Assembly (NCBI GenBank): GCA_025201765.1
Contig: MU623520.1
Coordinates: forward strand, 1-55,683
Length of the DNA stretch: 55,683 bases
DNA from: Daldinia sp. FL1419
Taxonomy: Eukaryota; Ascomycota; Sordariomycetes; Xylariales; Hypoxylaceae
Direction of reading: 5' to 3'
A program made the translations under genes and the position numbers. This document shows positions 11,040 to 23,674 of the stretch, piece after piece. Under the pieces are notes generated by a model. The model saw only the letters and a program-made list of their open reading frames with translations, searched no databases and was not told the DNA's origin. The number at the start of each line of letters is the position of its first letter. Position 1 is the first letter of the stretch.

Positions 11040-11772
11040 ATGTCCTTATCCTTGGCTACCGCCGAACGAGCGGACGCCGTCCGAATCGCCGAGATCCACA
11101 TGGCTACTTTCGGCTCCAACGCAATGCTCCTAGCACAATTCCCCACACCCGCCGTTCGGGATGCACTTAAAAAGAGTATCGAATTGAAAGCTCTTGCTGA
11201 TATTGATGACGCTAAAAATACAGTCCTCGTTGTCCGCGACTCCGGATCGGGACGCCAGAGCGAACGGACTTGCGAGACTCGAAGTATAGGGCAGGTCATA
11301 GCATTCGCAAAGTGGACACACCCCGTGCGGCCAGACGAAGATTACATTGAGCCTCCGTGGATTTGGCCGCCGGGAACGAATCTCGACATCCTCGATGACT
11401 GGGCAAAAAAGACCGAGGAAGCCCAAGCCCGCGCCTTAGGAGATACGCCGTGTTACCGTGAGTTAGATTCCGGCTACGTATCGTGTTCTCAAATAAGATA
11501 GGGGTTACAGACTGAGCAACCCTCTAGGACTTACCTTTATGGGAACGGACCCCGCGTATCAGAGGCGTGGTGCTGCCACGATGATGGTACGATGGGGTAT
11601 GGAACACTCGAGGAAGAATCACACCCCTGCATATCTCGAAAGCACCCTTGAAGCAGCCTCATTCTATAGAAATCTTGGATTTATCGACGTGGAGAAGATC
11701 TCACTACAGTATCCGGTAGATGGCTCTGAGACGCATAACATATATGAGGAAATTAGCTTCTTGTACACCTGA
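11040..11772 (+). CDS. GNAT-family N-acetyltransferase
   Basis: Exons 11040-11457 and 11528-11772, with a 70-base intron (GTGAGT...CTCTAG), encode 220 residues. The nearer TTACAG acceptor would put a stop in frame, so the CTCTAG acceptor is used. The core fold is recognisable: a beta strand IGQVIAFAKW, then LTFMGTDPAYQRRGAATMMVRWG, which holds the acetyl-CoA pyrophosphate-binding Q/RxxGxG/A loop (QRRGAA). YLESTLEAASFYRNLGFIDVEKI follows, the usual ending of fungal GNATs. The substrate is unknown; relatives acetylate small molecules or peptides. The N-terminal RADAVRIAEIHMATF segment is normal for the family. Confidence 0.88.
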
Positions 11773-11998
11773 GTAGAGAAGATGGTACTCGGAGTCATTT
11801 CCATCATCTAAGTTCTGAAATTTACCTAACTATCTCGCGAGTATCATGATATGATGAAGCCGCCGGTTCACTCTATCTTCTATAATGCAGGCTCCATAGC
11901 CTCTAATCCCGCGTACTATCCCACTGCCAACGAAGCACCGAGTGACGAGTACCAAAGGACCGGCATCTAAGCTTCACATACAGGGTAATCAATAATCT

Positions 11999-13260
11999 TC
12001 ATACCTGGCTCGCCACATCCTCTGCTATTGCGAAATTGCGCAAATCTTTTGCCGAGTCGCGATTGTTATTGAAGCCTGGGCGTCTCCATTCTCTAGATGC
12101 CCCTCGCGTGCCCGACCCTTTCAGAAAAGCGGCCGGAGGCGTAATTGTGCGGGGACCCGGATGGGATAATTTATCTTTTACGACCAGAACCCGTAAATTA
12201 GGGATGGTTTGTGCTACAATGCTTACGCATGGCTCGGCCAAATTATAGATACATTGAATGCATCTTCCATCTATACCGAGTCATATTAGCAGTAAGTATA
12301 ACAATCGTGATAACCGAAAGTTGCTTACAAAAGTAACTGAATGATGCAACTGAGTCCATCCCAAGCATATTAGTAGCCCTTTTGATCCCTATCGCGCCAG
12401 CACTATCATAGAGGTATCAGCAAATATAGTTGACGCTGGTTAAGAGCATACGACGTGCTAGGAGACGTACAGAACCCCGAAGCTCATTGCCAACGCAACA
12501 CCTATCTTCTCTTTTCTTGCCATCGGAGTCTTCCAAACGATCTTCCACGGAAAGAAGGCGAGCGCGAAGTCCATTACTGCCGAATATACTAAACCATATA
12601 TCTTAGCACTACGGCTAAAGATAAGTATCGAGGGAATAGGGGGCACTTACTCACGACGGAAAGTGGGACGGCCGTCTTCGCAGTAGAGCTCCAACAAGGC
12701 CCAGGGATATACAAGTCATCCTTCCCTTTAACACCACACGGCTTATTCCAAGCAGTGATAATGTATAAAAGGTATGAGGCATTGACTGTTACCAGAGCAA
12801 ACCAGAGAAAATATCTCGCCCGGCCGTCCTCGAGACGCAGCAAAGTTATAGCAAACGAGGATTTGGACCAGGCTGATGCCAATCCGCAGAATACGGAGCA
12901 TATGTTGAAGTATGTCATGATCCTATCGCTACCCGCGATGGAGATCCCGGAACCCGGTGAAGCCATAGCGCTAATAAAACTACCAGCAACTGCTGCCATC
13001 ACCTATAAAGATATATAATTTTAGCTCTAGGTAAAATCATCGACTTAGTAGATATATCTTACCCAAGCACTCATAAGAACGAAATCATCCCACCTATAAT
13101 CATCGTCAGAAATAACCTCGCGTATGATCGGCGCACATAAGACTCACCATAATGGCCGATGTCTGGAGACTCGGCAGTAGAGCCTCAATATCAGAGCTAC
13201 AAGAGATATTCCAACCATGAACCAGATGCCTATATGGACTGATGCTTCCAGATTAGCCAT
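11999..13260 (-). CDS. PTH11-like integral membrane receptor (fungal rhodopsin domain)
   Basis: Six exons, 13260-13148, 13093-13063, 13002-12651, 12588-12471, 12402-12329 and 12270-11999, restore one frame of 319 residues. Introns are 54-68 bases, and the splice phases agree at every junction. Family hallmarks are LYCR followed by LWWDDFVLMSAW across introns 1 and 2, a GPCWSS segment, SAVMDFALAFFPWKIVW, MARKEKIGVALAMSFGVLAG and YNLAEPCVSIVAQTIPNLRVL. Together they give the expected seven-helix layout with a cytosolic tail of about 65 residues. PTH11-type receptors sit in the plasma membrane and sense surface or host cues in some fungi, but most members have no known ligand. No CFEM domain precedes the helices. 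The N-terminus is short, so the first helix begins about 10 residues in. Confidence 0.88.
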
Positions 13261-14469
13261 CGTAAGCGCGCATGGATTTTGTCTGACAGAAACTCTGGAA
13301 AATGTAAGGAGTCATAATGGATGAAAACCCTAACTTGTCAGAAAGCATGGGGAAGACTGAGAGTTAATGGACAGGATATGTCACTCGCATATTCTATTTT
13401 GATATTCAGCAGCCATGTTGCAGGAAAAGGAATGGATGTGTGGTTGTACCACAGCGCAGCCGCTGATATCTGCCGTCGGTGCTGAGACGCCCGATTAGGT
13501 GACCAGAGTTACATGGCTTATTTTACAGGCGTTTTTACCTATATCATTTCACCAACATATTATAATCGGGAGTGGTTGGGTTGTATCATGTTGTCCTAAC
13601 CGTCGCCCGAACAATACAACGCTAGATTGTGTCCTGGTTAGTTACCTACCTACCTACCCATGCAGCTAAGTTAATCAGCTCAGCCTGCCTCATGGCCAGG
13701 TCAGATCGGTATGATGACACGAATATACCTCATAATCTTACATATCGCGGCACTTGGCGGCATCCAATCTTACATAAGCATAAGTGGCTACATAAGTTTT
13801 AAAGCAAAACAAGTAAACGTCTATTACTATTAAATTAACTCGGAAGACCTTTTTGTGACAAAGCGATGTTGATAATTTTCCCGAACTTATAGGTATGACG
13901 TAGATATATTACGAAGTGTGATATGAGGCATCTTGGCGAATGACTACCTACTTACCCAGGTAGGTAGGTAGGTAGGCAGGTAGGCATTGATCATGTCACG
14001 TATACCACCCATGTGTTACAGGCTTTGGAAGCTTTTATTGAGGCATTCTATAGGTATTTTTTTCAAGGATATTTCGCTACCGCAAGGTTGATCAATCCAG
14101 CAGAAACGATGGATTACGTTAATTACTTGATTATTTCGATACGAAGCTCGACGTTATTATATCTGGGTGGGTAGGTTGGTTAGTAGGTTAGAATGATAGA
14201 TTTCAGAGCAAGATATGTCGTTCGGCTACTCCCCATCACAGAATTTCCATTTTACTAAGTGGGTACCTATATAAGACCAGAATCGCAGTTTATAAATCAT
14301 AGAAGTATATAGATTCTTCCTGGCCAGTTCAGCATTTATATTTTACCTCTACTTAACCTGTCTAGGATTTATTATAGTATGGCGACCTCGGGGCTAATTG
14401 GCGATGGTATTACGCTAGAGCTATTCTATTATTCGGAAGCTTGTAAAACCGTGTTTTATTATTTACGAT
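13261..14469. other. Intergenic with TACCTACC/GGTAGGTA repeats
   Basis: No gene recognised. ACCTACCTACCTACCCA (about 13643-13659) and AGGTAGGTAGGTAGGTAGGC (about 13958-13977) are reverse complements of each other about 300 bases apart. The same motif recurs in most other intergenic intervals of this window. Confidence 0.55.
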
Positions 14470-15160
14470 TGTATTAAGCACCCTATCTCGGTCGATAAAG
14501 CTGCGTACGCGTTGCATGCCCCTATTCCGGGTGCTGGACTACCCCTGAGTAAACGACAACAGCCGACTCCCTCGACGATTTCTGGAAGAGTTTCATCGCA
14601 ACCATCAAACAAATTCATTACACTCATCCTTCCCACTTGATTCTTAAGGACGTAGTTTTGGAGACGAAGAAAATCATACGGCCAGGCTCAGAGGTATGTA
14701 CGCATTTATGTATACTGATGCTTGTCGGGGCTCTACCTAATAGCAAACGCTGACATGCTGAGACTTCATTCATAGGTACCTTATTAGCCACTAGAATTGG
14801 GCAAGTAAGTCGCCTTTAATATGTTTGCACAGTACTTACGAACGGCAAATGCTGAATACCTACTTTTTGTAGGACCTACTTGGCGAGTTGCCGTTCATTT
14901 CCACAGAGACAAGGTGGATTAATACGAATGCATTTATCTCGCTACTTTACGCCGAGGACGCAGTCAACAGGTTCGACTTGGCAATCAAAACTCTGAAATC
15001 CGCATTCGAACATCCAGAACCCATTTTATTAGAGTATTCAAACCCTAATGACCCCTTTGAATGCAATGCCGCCGCACAGTGAATGGTCAAAGCGCCTCCC
15101 AAACTACCTATACTTACTGATGAAAACCCTCATTACGAGACGGTCCGATCGTCGGTTTCT
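14470..15160 (+). pseudogene. DUF3632-like gene, degenerate
   Basis: Three blocks resemble the intact DUF3632 gene at 16993-17901. The first is a VDKAAYALHAPI segment near 14490-14530. The second is DDFWKSFIATIKQI, in a frame offset by one base (about 14563-14693), ending at a good GTATGT donor. The third starts after a TTTTTGTAG acceptor (14873) and reads DLLGELPF, TRWINTNAFISLLYA and ECNAAAQ. That exon stops at TGA (15080-15082) where family members have a tryptophan (AAAQW). The reading-frame break, the missing start and the early stop make it a likely pseudogene. Unusual short exons could explain part of the break, but not the stop. Confidence 0.6.
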
Positions 15161-16992
15161 TCTATCCGCGGGGTATTTCTTTCTTGACCATCTGGAAGCC
15201 CCCGGCACGACCAATTTGACTGTAATGGAAGCTTTGGTGTTTTTGGAAGCACTGTTTCCGCGAACGGACCACGGCCGAATTGGCCTTAGCGGACCGCGCG
15301 CACATGTGCATGAACGTAAGCGACGGAGGCCTAAATGTGGAATAGTGGGAAATAGATGGGACGATATTCTACGGGTCTCGATAAAATAGGAGGAGCCCTA
15401 GGGCCTGTTATTCCTTCGTCCTGGGTTATAGCCTTATAGGTACAGCAACTTTCTACTTGCTTAGGATGGTTTTCAACTTCTAGACCAGCGCACGTAGTTT
15501 TTGAATTTATCCCCATGGTGTTTGTGTATATCTTCCGACAGGTTAACCTTTATTGGCTAAAATGGTATTGGTTTCCCTCAAGACTGTTGGCTGATATTAG
15601 TTAAAGAAGCCAATACTAGGATGAGTATCTACCTAGCTTAATACCTGACTTGACAGATTCATTATATCCTGTAGTGAGCTGGATAGAATGGCAATCGGCT
15701 TCGACTAGGTGTTCCTTTAATACTTAATTCCTCCTCAGTTGCTAAGCGGCAGAGTACCATATTTTTCATTCGTCAAAGTGGTGACCTTGATAAACAAAAT
15801 TAATATTGATTCTACGGCAGTTATCGGGGAATCACCTGATTCGTTTATATGAGCCAAAATGCTGATGAAAGGGGATCTCTTACGATTAAGAGGATGTTTA
15901 ACTTAAGGCGTTATGCTTTATTCACGCGTTCGGTACCAAAGATCCAAGTGAATAATAGAATTCAGTTTAGCAAAGTGAAAACATAGAGTTGTTATAATTG
16001 TCGTTACTATTTCGCTAAAATTGAATGGCTGGATTTGTATTTGTGTACTAGGTATGACCGTACTTCTCAGATGACTTCGTTAAATGGTACCACCTAGTGA
16101 GCATCTACATGTGTCATTCCAGAGTCAAGGACGTATAATGTATATCCTACAACTACTCTAATAATGCCCGATACACCCGCCGGTAGCACACCCACCGAGT
16201 TATCATATGTTAATTAGTTTTCAAAAAAGCAGATCTTCCGATACAAGGTATCCGGGCTATGGACATTTTCATCCTTAGGTTAATGAAGTGAGTGTTACCG
16301 CATGACTTAACGAAACCCCCCAGAAAATGCTTGAGATAATTTGGACATCAAATGTATGCGCGGCTCAATTTTTAAGATTATGCAAGCACCTTAGTAATGG
16401 TTATTATAAATTACACATGTTAGGCGATACTCTTACTCTGTTTCTTAGGGAGTACTCAAGACGTCTCAGCCCCAAAGATGCGCCTGGTGTAACTTAACAC
16501 GCAAGTAGATCATATACAATATATAGCACCTAATAATACGTAGGCTATTTCATAATTATAAAAATAAATAAAATCTACCTCGTAGATAATTGTACTATGA
16601 TATGGACAATAAGGTTCTGGCAGTCCGTAATTTTATATATCTATTATAATACCTTAAGTACTTTCCTAGTTATTTATTCGATGATTGAATTTCCATTAAA
16701 TTTTATCTATATCTTTAGATTCTACTACACGGCATGTAGTTTTCCTTGCGGGGCAATCTTGTGCTACTAATTCTACCGTTCCGGTAGGTTTGTGTATATC
16801 CATTGAATCACAGGTGATTCATGAAGTTGTATCATAGACTATCAGAGAGTAATAACGGAAGCTATTCGCGAAATAGTTAAAAGCAGTTTAAAATGCCTTA
16901 TATAAAGCACATCTTTGGTCATGATAGTCCACCCTATCTCTCTAAATAAATCAACACCTTCGATATAGTACCTCGCCACTAATAACCAAACC
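15161..16992. other. Intergenic, no gene recognised
   Basis: A 113-residue frame (15048-15389) overlaps the end of the DUF3632 remnant but shows no family similarity beyond that. The rest has moderate AT content with only short frames. Confidence 0.5.
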
Positions 16993-17901
16993 ATGAGTTA
17001 CCAAGGTACCTACAACCGGCCCCCGTTGGTGCTCCACGGCCGGCATCCTCCACAACTCGATCAAAATATTTGTGACATCCTCAACAACTTCCTTATGCAT
17101 CCGGGCTTGTTGCGAGCAACTGTGTTTTCTCTAAATTCCCTTAGACCAATAGTAGGAAGACCAGAAAGTGCGGAAAGATATAATTCGGATGGGGCATTCC
17201 TCCGAGACTTCTGGAGAGCCTTTCTCAAGCTTGTCATCCAGGTTCCAGCCACCCTCCGTAGCCAGGCCGATATAGTTTATATGTTAAAGCAGCTCGAGGC
17301 GTACCGGCATAGCGAAGTGGAACATGTATGTAGCCATGAAACTTCCGTAAGATTGCTGAAATCATGATTAACCAGTTTATGAATAGGAATTCTGGAACAA
17401 CTTAAATCAACTTCAACCGTGCATTGATGAGATCTGGCGTGGTAAGTTACCCTTACTCCATCCCATGGATTCGTCCATCCCATCCTGAGTCGAATGCTGA
17501 CTACACCTAAAGAGCCAACGTCCGGGGGAACTACCGAGAAATACCAGCGTTGGGTCAATCTGAATTCCTTTGCCTCTCGACTTTACGGTATAGAGCTTAT
17601 CCACTGTGGAAGTCTAGGGATAAGGGCTTTACAACACGCATTTGAGCTGACGCTGTCCGAAGATAATAAGCTTAACGAGTGTCGCGTCGAAGCCGCCGCA
17701 CAATGGTTAATCCACACCAACGGATACTTGCACGCCATACTGCGTCACAATGACTCCTGGATGCAGCGTTGGGCCACTTGGAAGGCTTCCTTTCACTATT
17801 ATGCTGACTGGTCGGGTAGTAATTCTACTACACGTAGTATGGCGGGTCAGGCGCTATGGGCCATGAATAGAGACGAAGAGGGCCTGCCAGCGAGGCGATA
17901 A
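16993..17901 (+). CDS. DUF3632 family protein
   Basis: Exons 16993-17325, 17387-17441 and 17513-17901, with introns of 61 and 71 bases, give 258 residues. The short middle exon restores EFWNNLNQLQPCIDEIWR. The third exon carries the family core, RWVNLNSFASRLYG and VEAAAQWLIHTNGYLHAIL, followed by WMQRWATWKASFHYYA. DUF3632 proteins are a Pezizomycotina family without a known function, soluble and mostly helical. The C-terminus ends with a SMAGQALWAMNRDEEG segment. The preceding copy at 14470-15160 is broken, so this is the working member of a tandem pair. Confidence 0.82.
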
Positions 17902-19405
17902 TTTAAAGCCCCTTTATTTATGTCGCTTAAATTCGATGGCTACATCGATACAGTTTTGAGTAATCTTATACTATTTTGAGCAGCGTTGATTTTATGTAGA
18001 GTCTTATTGACCTTAACTACTCATAACTTATAGTTAAGTTTAGCGATACCTCTCAGAAAGTAGCGATATCAGCTGCCTATTGTCAGGTTTCTAGTTCCAT
18101 GATACTTAGTAACTACCTAGATAGTGTTCTTCGCGGAATGACGATGCTGCTTCCTCGCTTCTTGGTCTGCTTCGTGATACCCAGGTAGGTAGGTTAGGTA
18201 CCTATTGAGGTATTTAAGGTAGATAGATATCGAACATATGGAAAGTTTTCGCTTCAAAGGAAAGAAAAAAAATTCAATGACTGAGTGCCTACCTAGGTAG
18301 TTTCTTGACAGAGTGGTTCTGTGATGAAGGACCTCGTTCTTTGATGGCTGGTTATATGATTATTCGGACCCTGTATCTTTTTAATGGTGCAATTAATATA
18401 ATAGTTCATTGTATGGATTGGCTACCTATTCTACTGTCTATAGGCTTCAGCATATTCTAAGTGTCGTCGAGATATTAAATTAGGTATTAGTATTTCGTTA
18501 TTGGTAAGAGATTCGTAAGGCTTATTCTTCCATTAATTCGCGATATCAAGCAAATCCCTAATGTGTATAGGACATAGAGTGAAGTTTCCCTAGAAAAACA
18601 AAGGAATTCGCAACTTTGATACTAAAAGCAAGGGACTAGACCTTCTGTGATATTATCGGCGTTATATTGCTTACCTGCCTAGGTAGTATCGAGTACCTCA
18701 CCGATACCAACTTATTGGTCACTATTACCATTCACCACGCTTCTACGTAATTGCGTGTTGCTTCCGGCACATAATGCAGAATCCCTGCCAAGTAGTATCG
18801 TATGCTTCCCCCATCGCTTACTCCAAGTAGCCTGCAGGATGTTGTTACGTCGCCACGTCATTATCCCGAGCCCCGGAAGGATTCCCCTCATAAGCCTCCT
18901 ACGAAAATAGATCCAATAGGAAATATTAGCTTAACTAAGAGGATTGAATCTATGGCTTGCGACGGGCCTTCTTTTCAATAGAACGTATTTAGTACATATT
19001 ATTCATTAGTTGCGTAGTTGCTTACCCTCTTGCGGACGTTGGCCGGATTCGAGAGTCCGAAAATGCCGGGCAGAGTTTTTCTTTCGCATTTAATAAGAGG
19101 CACCTAAAGTATTGATTCATGCATTTTATAGTATAAAAGATATCTGGTCGTTAATTTCGATAATTATTGCACTGATTGTATACCAAAGCCATAGGGGCCT
19201 CCATCGATAGTGACCAGAGAAGTCGAAGCTCCCCCTTAACGTAAGTGCACCTATACTTGTCTAAAGGGTAAACAGTTACTGCGCCTAATAGAACCGAGAT
19301 ATATATTTGGTTCATTCAAGCATCTTATTACTCTTTACTTCTACCAAACCCATCCACCCCTTTTACGATAGTATATTTTCTCAATTACTTAGAAGATAAT
19401 ACACA
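17902..19405. other. Intergenic, no gene recognised
   Basis: Moderately AT-rich. It has CAGGTAGGTAGGTTAGGTACC at about 18182 and several TACCTAGGTAG motifs (about 18289 and 18675). No open frame of note. Confidence 0.5.
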
Positions 19406-20721
19406 ATGCGCCCCTTAACCTTTTTACTACCTAGCATCGCAACTGGCACTTCTCTCCGATCTATCACGGCTGTAGAGAACCTAATTGTATTCGGCGACAG
19501 CTATACTGACGAAGGCAGGCTGGCATACTTTCAGTCTCACAACGGCACGGCGCCACCAGCAGGTATTGTCATTCCTACGGCGAACGTTACCGCCAGCGGA
19601 GGCTATACATGGCCTCACTTTGTTTCGCAACAGCTAGGTTCCACCACTTATAACTACGCGGGTAAGAACTCAATCTAGCATAACACGATCTTATTCAAAA
19701 CTTTTGCGATGGGCACCTGGTATCTATGAGTAATACGCGTTGCATTACTGACTTGGCAATAGTTAGCGGCGCGACTTGCTCTAACGAGATAATATACCGT
19801 TATCTCGAGTCTATACATGGTCCTTTCCCGTCTGTGATTGACTACGAGATACCTGCGTTTCTTGCAGATGTGGCATACGCAGGCGGAGCGAGTAACGGCA
19901 CATTCTTATCCAACAGGAAGCCGGATAACACCGTTTATGCCCTCTGGATCGGAACTAACGACCTTGGAGTTTATGCATTTCTTACCGACTCCCAACAGCG
20001 TGGAGCGACCATTGCGAACTTTACTGATTGCATCTGGTCCACATTTGACGCCATATACGGCACAGGAGGACGACAATTTGTACTATTTAACGAAGCTCCG
20101 CTAGAAAAAGCGCCGCTCTATGCCTCACCGGAGAACGGTGGGGTCGGTAACGACCAGTATTGGTTGAATAAAACGGCCTACAACACGACCGAGTCGGAGC
20201 AAAAGATACTAGAATACACGACCCTCGTAAACACGATCTTCTCTTACGGTGTACCGTTTGAGCTTATCGTGAAAGAGAGATGGCCCGGCGCCTCTTTCAG
20301 CATCTTTAATGTTCATCAGCTCTTTTTGGATATCTACAACAACCCCTCGGAGTACCTAGATGCGCCCGCAAATCCCAGCGCGCCATATCACGGGTGTCCT
20401 CTTACTGCATCCGGGGATACGAACTGCACGACTTCTGAGAATTCTCTATCAAGCTTTTTATGGTAAGTGTTATTACGACAGGTCGCGATGACATACTGAC
20501 TAGCCGAAGGTACGATGAGCTTCACCCATCGTCAAAAACAGGTATGTCATTTTATAGGACGGACCATGCAGACCCTTGTATATTGACTGTGATTAGATGA
20601 GATTATCGCTGCGGAGTTTTTGAAGTTACTTAACGGAACCTCAGAGTGGTATGTGCCTAGCTTGACAACTCCTCACCCCTTTTCCCCTTTTCCCCTTTCT
20701 TGTGTTGGCAATAGAGTCTAA
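19406..20721 (+). CDS. Secreted GDSL/SGNH esterase, CE16-like
   Basis: Exons 19406-19661, 19763-20462, 20510-20541 and 20597-20721 encode 370 residues, with introns of 101, 47 and 55 bases. A signal peptide of about 22 residues ends near SITA. Block I is FGDSYTDEGR with the nucleophile Ser32. NYAVSGATC (block II glycine) is created by the first splice. Block III is WIGTND at about 147-152. Block V, YDELHPS, is created by the second splice, with Asp321 and His324. The small third exon and the fourth exon restore DEIIAAEFLKLLNGTSEW, the usual end of CE16 proteins. Many NxT/S glycosylation sites agree with secretion. CE16 members deacetylate xylo-oligosaccharides and related sugars. The last 25 or so residues (proline-rich) extend beyond the family core. 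Confidence 0.92.
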
Positions 20722-21132
20722 CCAGCCGCAGTAAGTCTAATCCCTAGCGAAACTTCTGTGTAGAACTTTTCTAGTCAAGATTTATCCAAAGACCGAATCT
20801 CGTGGGCTTATTCAGAGAGGGTGTTTCCTCAGTCTTGTTTATAGCGGACTAACATTTTACAGACGGTATTCATTACTAGAAGCTCAACCGAGTTCATTTT
20901 TTGGGCCATAAAATAAACCTCTAATTATTATTATTATTATGTTTAGCAGTTCAGGAATCTGGAGGCTATTTTTTTAATATGAGCTGCTTATAAAGTCTAG
21001 GTCACTCATACTGAAGTTCGCGGTGAAGCGCATCTTATAAGTGACGTTAGAATCCAATTCAATTGATAAAATAGCTGTGCCCATTACGCGATTAATCCAA
21101 ACTTCACCGACTAATCGTACCTTCAACTTACC
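20722..21132. other. Intergenic
   Basis: No gene. It contains a short (TTA)n stretch at about 20925-20938 and should hold the promoter of the alpha/beta-hydrolase. Confidence 0.5.
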
Positions 21133-21894
21133 ATGTTGACGAAGGCCCACGTCGTCAAACCAAAGGAAGGCTATGAGCACGCCTATACCATCATACTCTT
21201 GCATGGTAGAGGGAGCGATTCCGAAGAATTTTCAAGCGAGTTCTTCGAAAGCGAAGCATCCGCGCCTGTCGACCAGCCCAGAACTCTACGGGATCTATTT
21301 CCAGCTGTCCGATGGGGTTTTCCATCGTCGCCCGTCACCCTATCTAAGAGGTTCGGGTGCATGGAGTCGCAGTGGTTCGATATGTGGTCGACAGAAGAAC
21401 CTAACAGCCAGCCAGAAATCCAGGTCGCAGGGTTGAAGCAAAGTATGCAGTTGGTCTTCGATGTTGTCGAGCAGGAAGCGGCCATACTGCCCCGCGACAG
21501 GATATTTTTAGGAGGAGTCAGCCAAGGTTTTGCGGCCGCGTACTGCGCCTATGCAATCGGTCAGAAGGGATATGCTGGCTTAATCGGTCTATGCAGTTGG
21601 GCACCCTTGCCTGCCCTAGCTCTGATAAAAGGGAACTTTGTGGAAGTACCGGCCGAAAGTAGGCGGAAACATCCCATATCCGTACTCCTCGGACACTCGA
21701 GAGACGATGCTGTCATTCCTATTGAAGAAGGCAGAAAACTCCGCGACGTGTTGGTGGACCGTGGAGACACTATTGTGGAGTTTCATGAGTATCGACAGGG
21801 GGGACACTGGGTCAATGAACCGCAAGGGATAGACGACATCGTCGCATTTCTGCGCCGTTGCATGATTCGGGAAAGATGGACGGAGAGCAGTTGA
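21133..21894 (+). CDS. Alpha/beta-hydrolase, acyl-protein thioesterase/carboxylesterase type
   Basis: Intronless, 253 residues. The oxyanion region is ILLHGRGSDS at about 21-30. The nucleophile is Ser130 in GGVSQGFAAAYCAY (family consensus GFSQG). The acid is probably Asp192 in GHSRDDAVIP, and the base His225 in QGGHW. The order and spacing match the lysophospholipase/acyl-protein thioesterase family (APT1-like), which removes acyl chains from proteins, lysophospholipids or small esters. It lacks the short canonical start, and the MESQWFDMW insert (residues 77-85) is seen in fungal paralogues of APT1 rather than in APT1 itself. It is therefore more likely a general carboxylesterase than the housekeeping thioesterase. 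No signal peptide, so probably cytosolic. Confidence 0.88.
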   Translation: MLTKAHVVKPKEGYEHAYTIILLHGRGSDSEEFSSEFFESEASAPVDQPRTLRDLFPAVRWGFPSSPVTLSKRFGCMESQWFDMWSTEEPNSQPEIQVAGLKQSMQLVFDVVEQEAAILPRDRIFLGGVSQGFAAAYCAYAIGQKGYAGLIGLCSWAPLPALALIKGNFVEVPAESRRKHPISVLLGHSRDDAVIPIEEGRKLRDVLVDRGDTIVEFHEYRQGGHWVNEPQGIDDIVAFLRRCMIRERWTESS

Positions 21895-23674
21895 TTTACT
21901 CTAACGTACCGGTATATAAGCATCGCCTTCATCAAGATGTTGTCGCCGTAGCAGGCGATTAAGCCAGCATAGGTAGGTAGTTTTATGAATACATACCTAC
22001 GCGTCCGTAGGCATCCTCCCTCCCTTCAGTGTTAAAGCTCCCACGAGTTCCCTAGCGTGATGCTTCACTTGGCGGGTTCACCAGCATACGTAACCAACCC
22101 CGCGAAGTCCGTCCCAATAGACTCGGAACTGAGACATTCTCGGTACAGATCTACGGACGATTTTCTCGCCCATTACGGTGGTGTACTCGGTGCCAAGGCC
22201 GCATGGAGCATCCCTCGCCATATTTTCCGTCCCTTCGTCACAGCAAGACAGACGCTCATGCATGTTCCTCCCACCCCGTCGGATCAGAGCCAGAGCAAGC
22301 CTTCCCAGTGGACTTCCTCCGCGATTAGAAGTAAACCTATCGGGACTTCTGATCTTAAGCCCCGGCGCCTCCGCCGCTTTTGTCAATTCCTATCCCTTAT
22401 TGTCGGGGAAGACTAGGTATGCCATCCTGTGTCTTGTATGCCGCTCTGTCCCTCTACAGAGGTTTATCGGCTAACATCTCTCAATTCGAATGCATCTCCG
22501 TTATATGACAACTGGCAAGTACGGGAAGTCCAAGGGTTCCAACTATCATAGGACCTGGCCCATCGACCTTGTGTCTGGTTACAGACATATCTACCTACGG
22601 TTGCTTGAAGTTACACTAGGTTATGTATCATTTCGCTTCGCTTTCTTCAGAGATGTTGGGAGGATCATTCGCTATCCACCAGTACACGATATAACCCTAT
22701 GAACGGCCTCATCCCGGAAGAACGACATACTATATCTGTCGCTAATTTTTGGATTGTGACTTCAGGGTTCCTAAATATAATAGCCATCGCCTATTAAAGG
22801 TCTCGTCGTTACAGAGGGTATGATGGCCGGGCTAACCACAACGCAACGAGCCGTGCTTCGAGGCCTTAAAGAGTTTCGGATTCTTGCCGCGTAACTCAGG
22901 GTCACGTTAGTTGGCGAGAGGCTACTGTCAGTAGCTGTTTCAATAGCTCCCTTAGGTACATCCAAGATTTACTTTTGGTATATGGGGGATGTCTAATAAC
23001 AAGCAATCCAAGAGGAAGCTAATGTATTAGCATGGTTTATGAGAGGTAGTTTAGAGCGGAACGGAGGCTAGTGGCCAGTAGAATCTATTGGGTAGGATTT
23101 GCTTTTTAATCGCGGTTGATTGTTCTTGGTATAATTTCTTCATAATTTCCACTGTCCAGGCTCCTGGATACGTTGGCAGCTAATCATTGGGCTGTACATT
23201 AGATACTATGTCCGGATACAAGCTGAATTGCTATAAATGGATATTAAACTCGATTATCAAACTAGAAATGCTGTGCTGTTCTAATGTGTTTGGTCTTTTA
23301 TATCGTATTAGTTATAGGTATAGTTACTCAATATTAGGTACCCAGGATAGATCGGTATATGATTTCCCCATATGTATCCTTGTGCTTAGGCTGTTACGCT
23401 TGATTTCGGTCTTAGTATCGGCTGGCAGCGTGCCGTGCCGTTTGTGCTCGTGGCAAGTGGCACAGTTTCACAAGATTGTCTCGGTAATCGTTGTGAATTA
23501 GAGTCGACTTTATACACCTTGAGTTAGCTATTCATATGATGTTAATAGCGACTAACATCCATTCGTCTTGATTATAAAACCCCCGAATTGCTAACTCTTC
23601 GTAACTCATGGTTTGGTCAACTCCTCCTGTTCAACGGGTTACATGCCTTTGCACTTTATATCGTAACAGTTGAC
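21895..23674. other. Intergenic, no gene supported
   Basis: GC is higher at 22050-22420, where a 118-residue frame (ATG at 22060) overlaps frames on the other strand. None shows a domain, a splice partner or clear coding bias. The rest is AT-moderate with short frames. The PS decarboxylase promoter should lie at the end. Confidence 0.5.

Noticed and set aside
22057..22474. Overlapping 100-120-residue frames on both strands
   Set aside because: Both strands are open in a GC-richer patch, with no domain, no splice partners and no clear start context. Probably composition rather than a gene.
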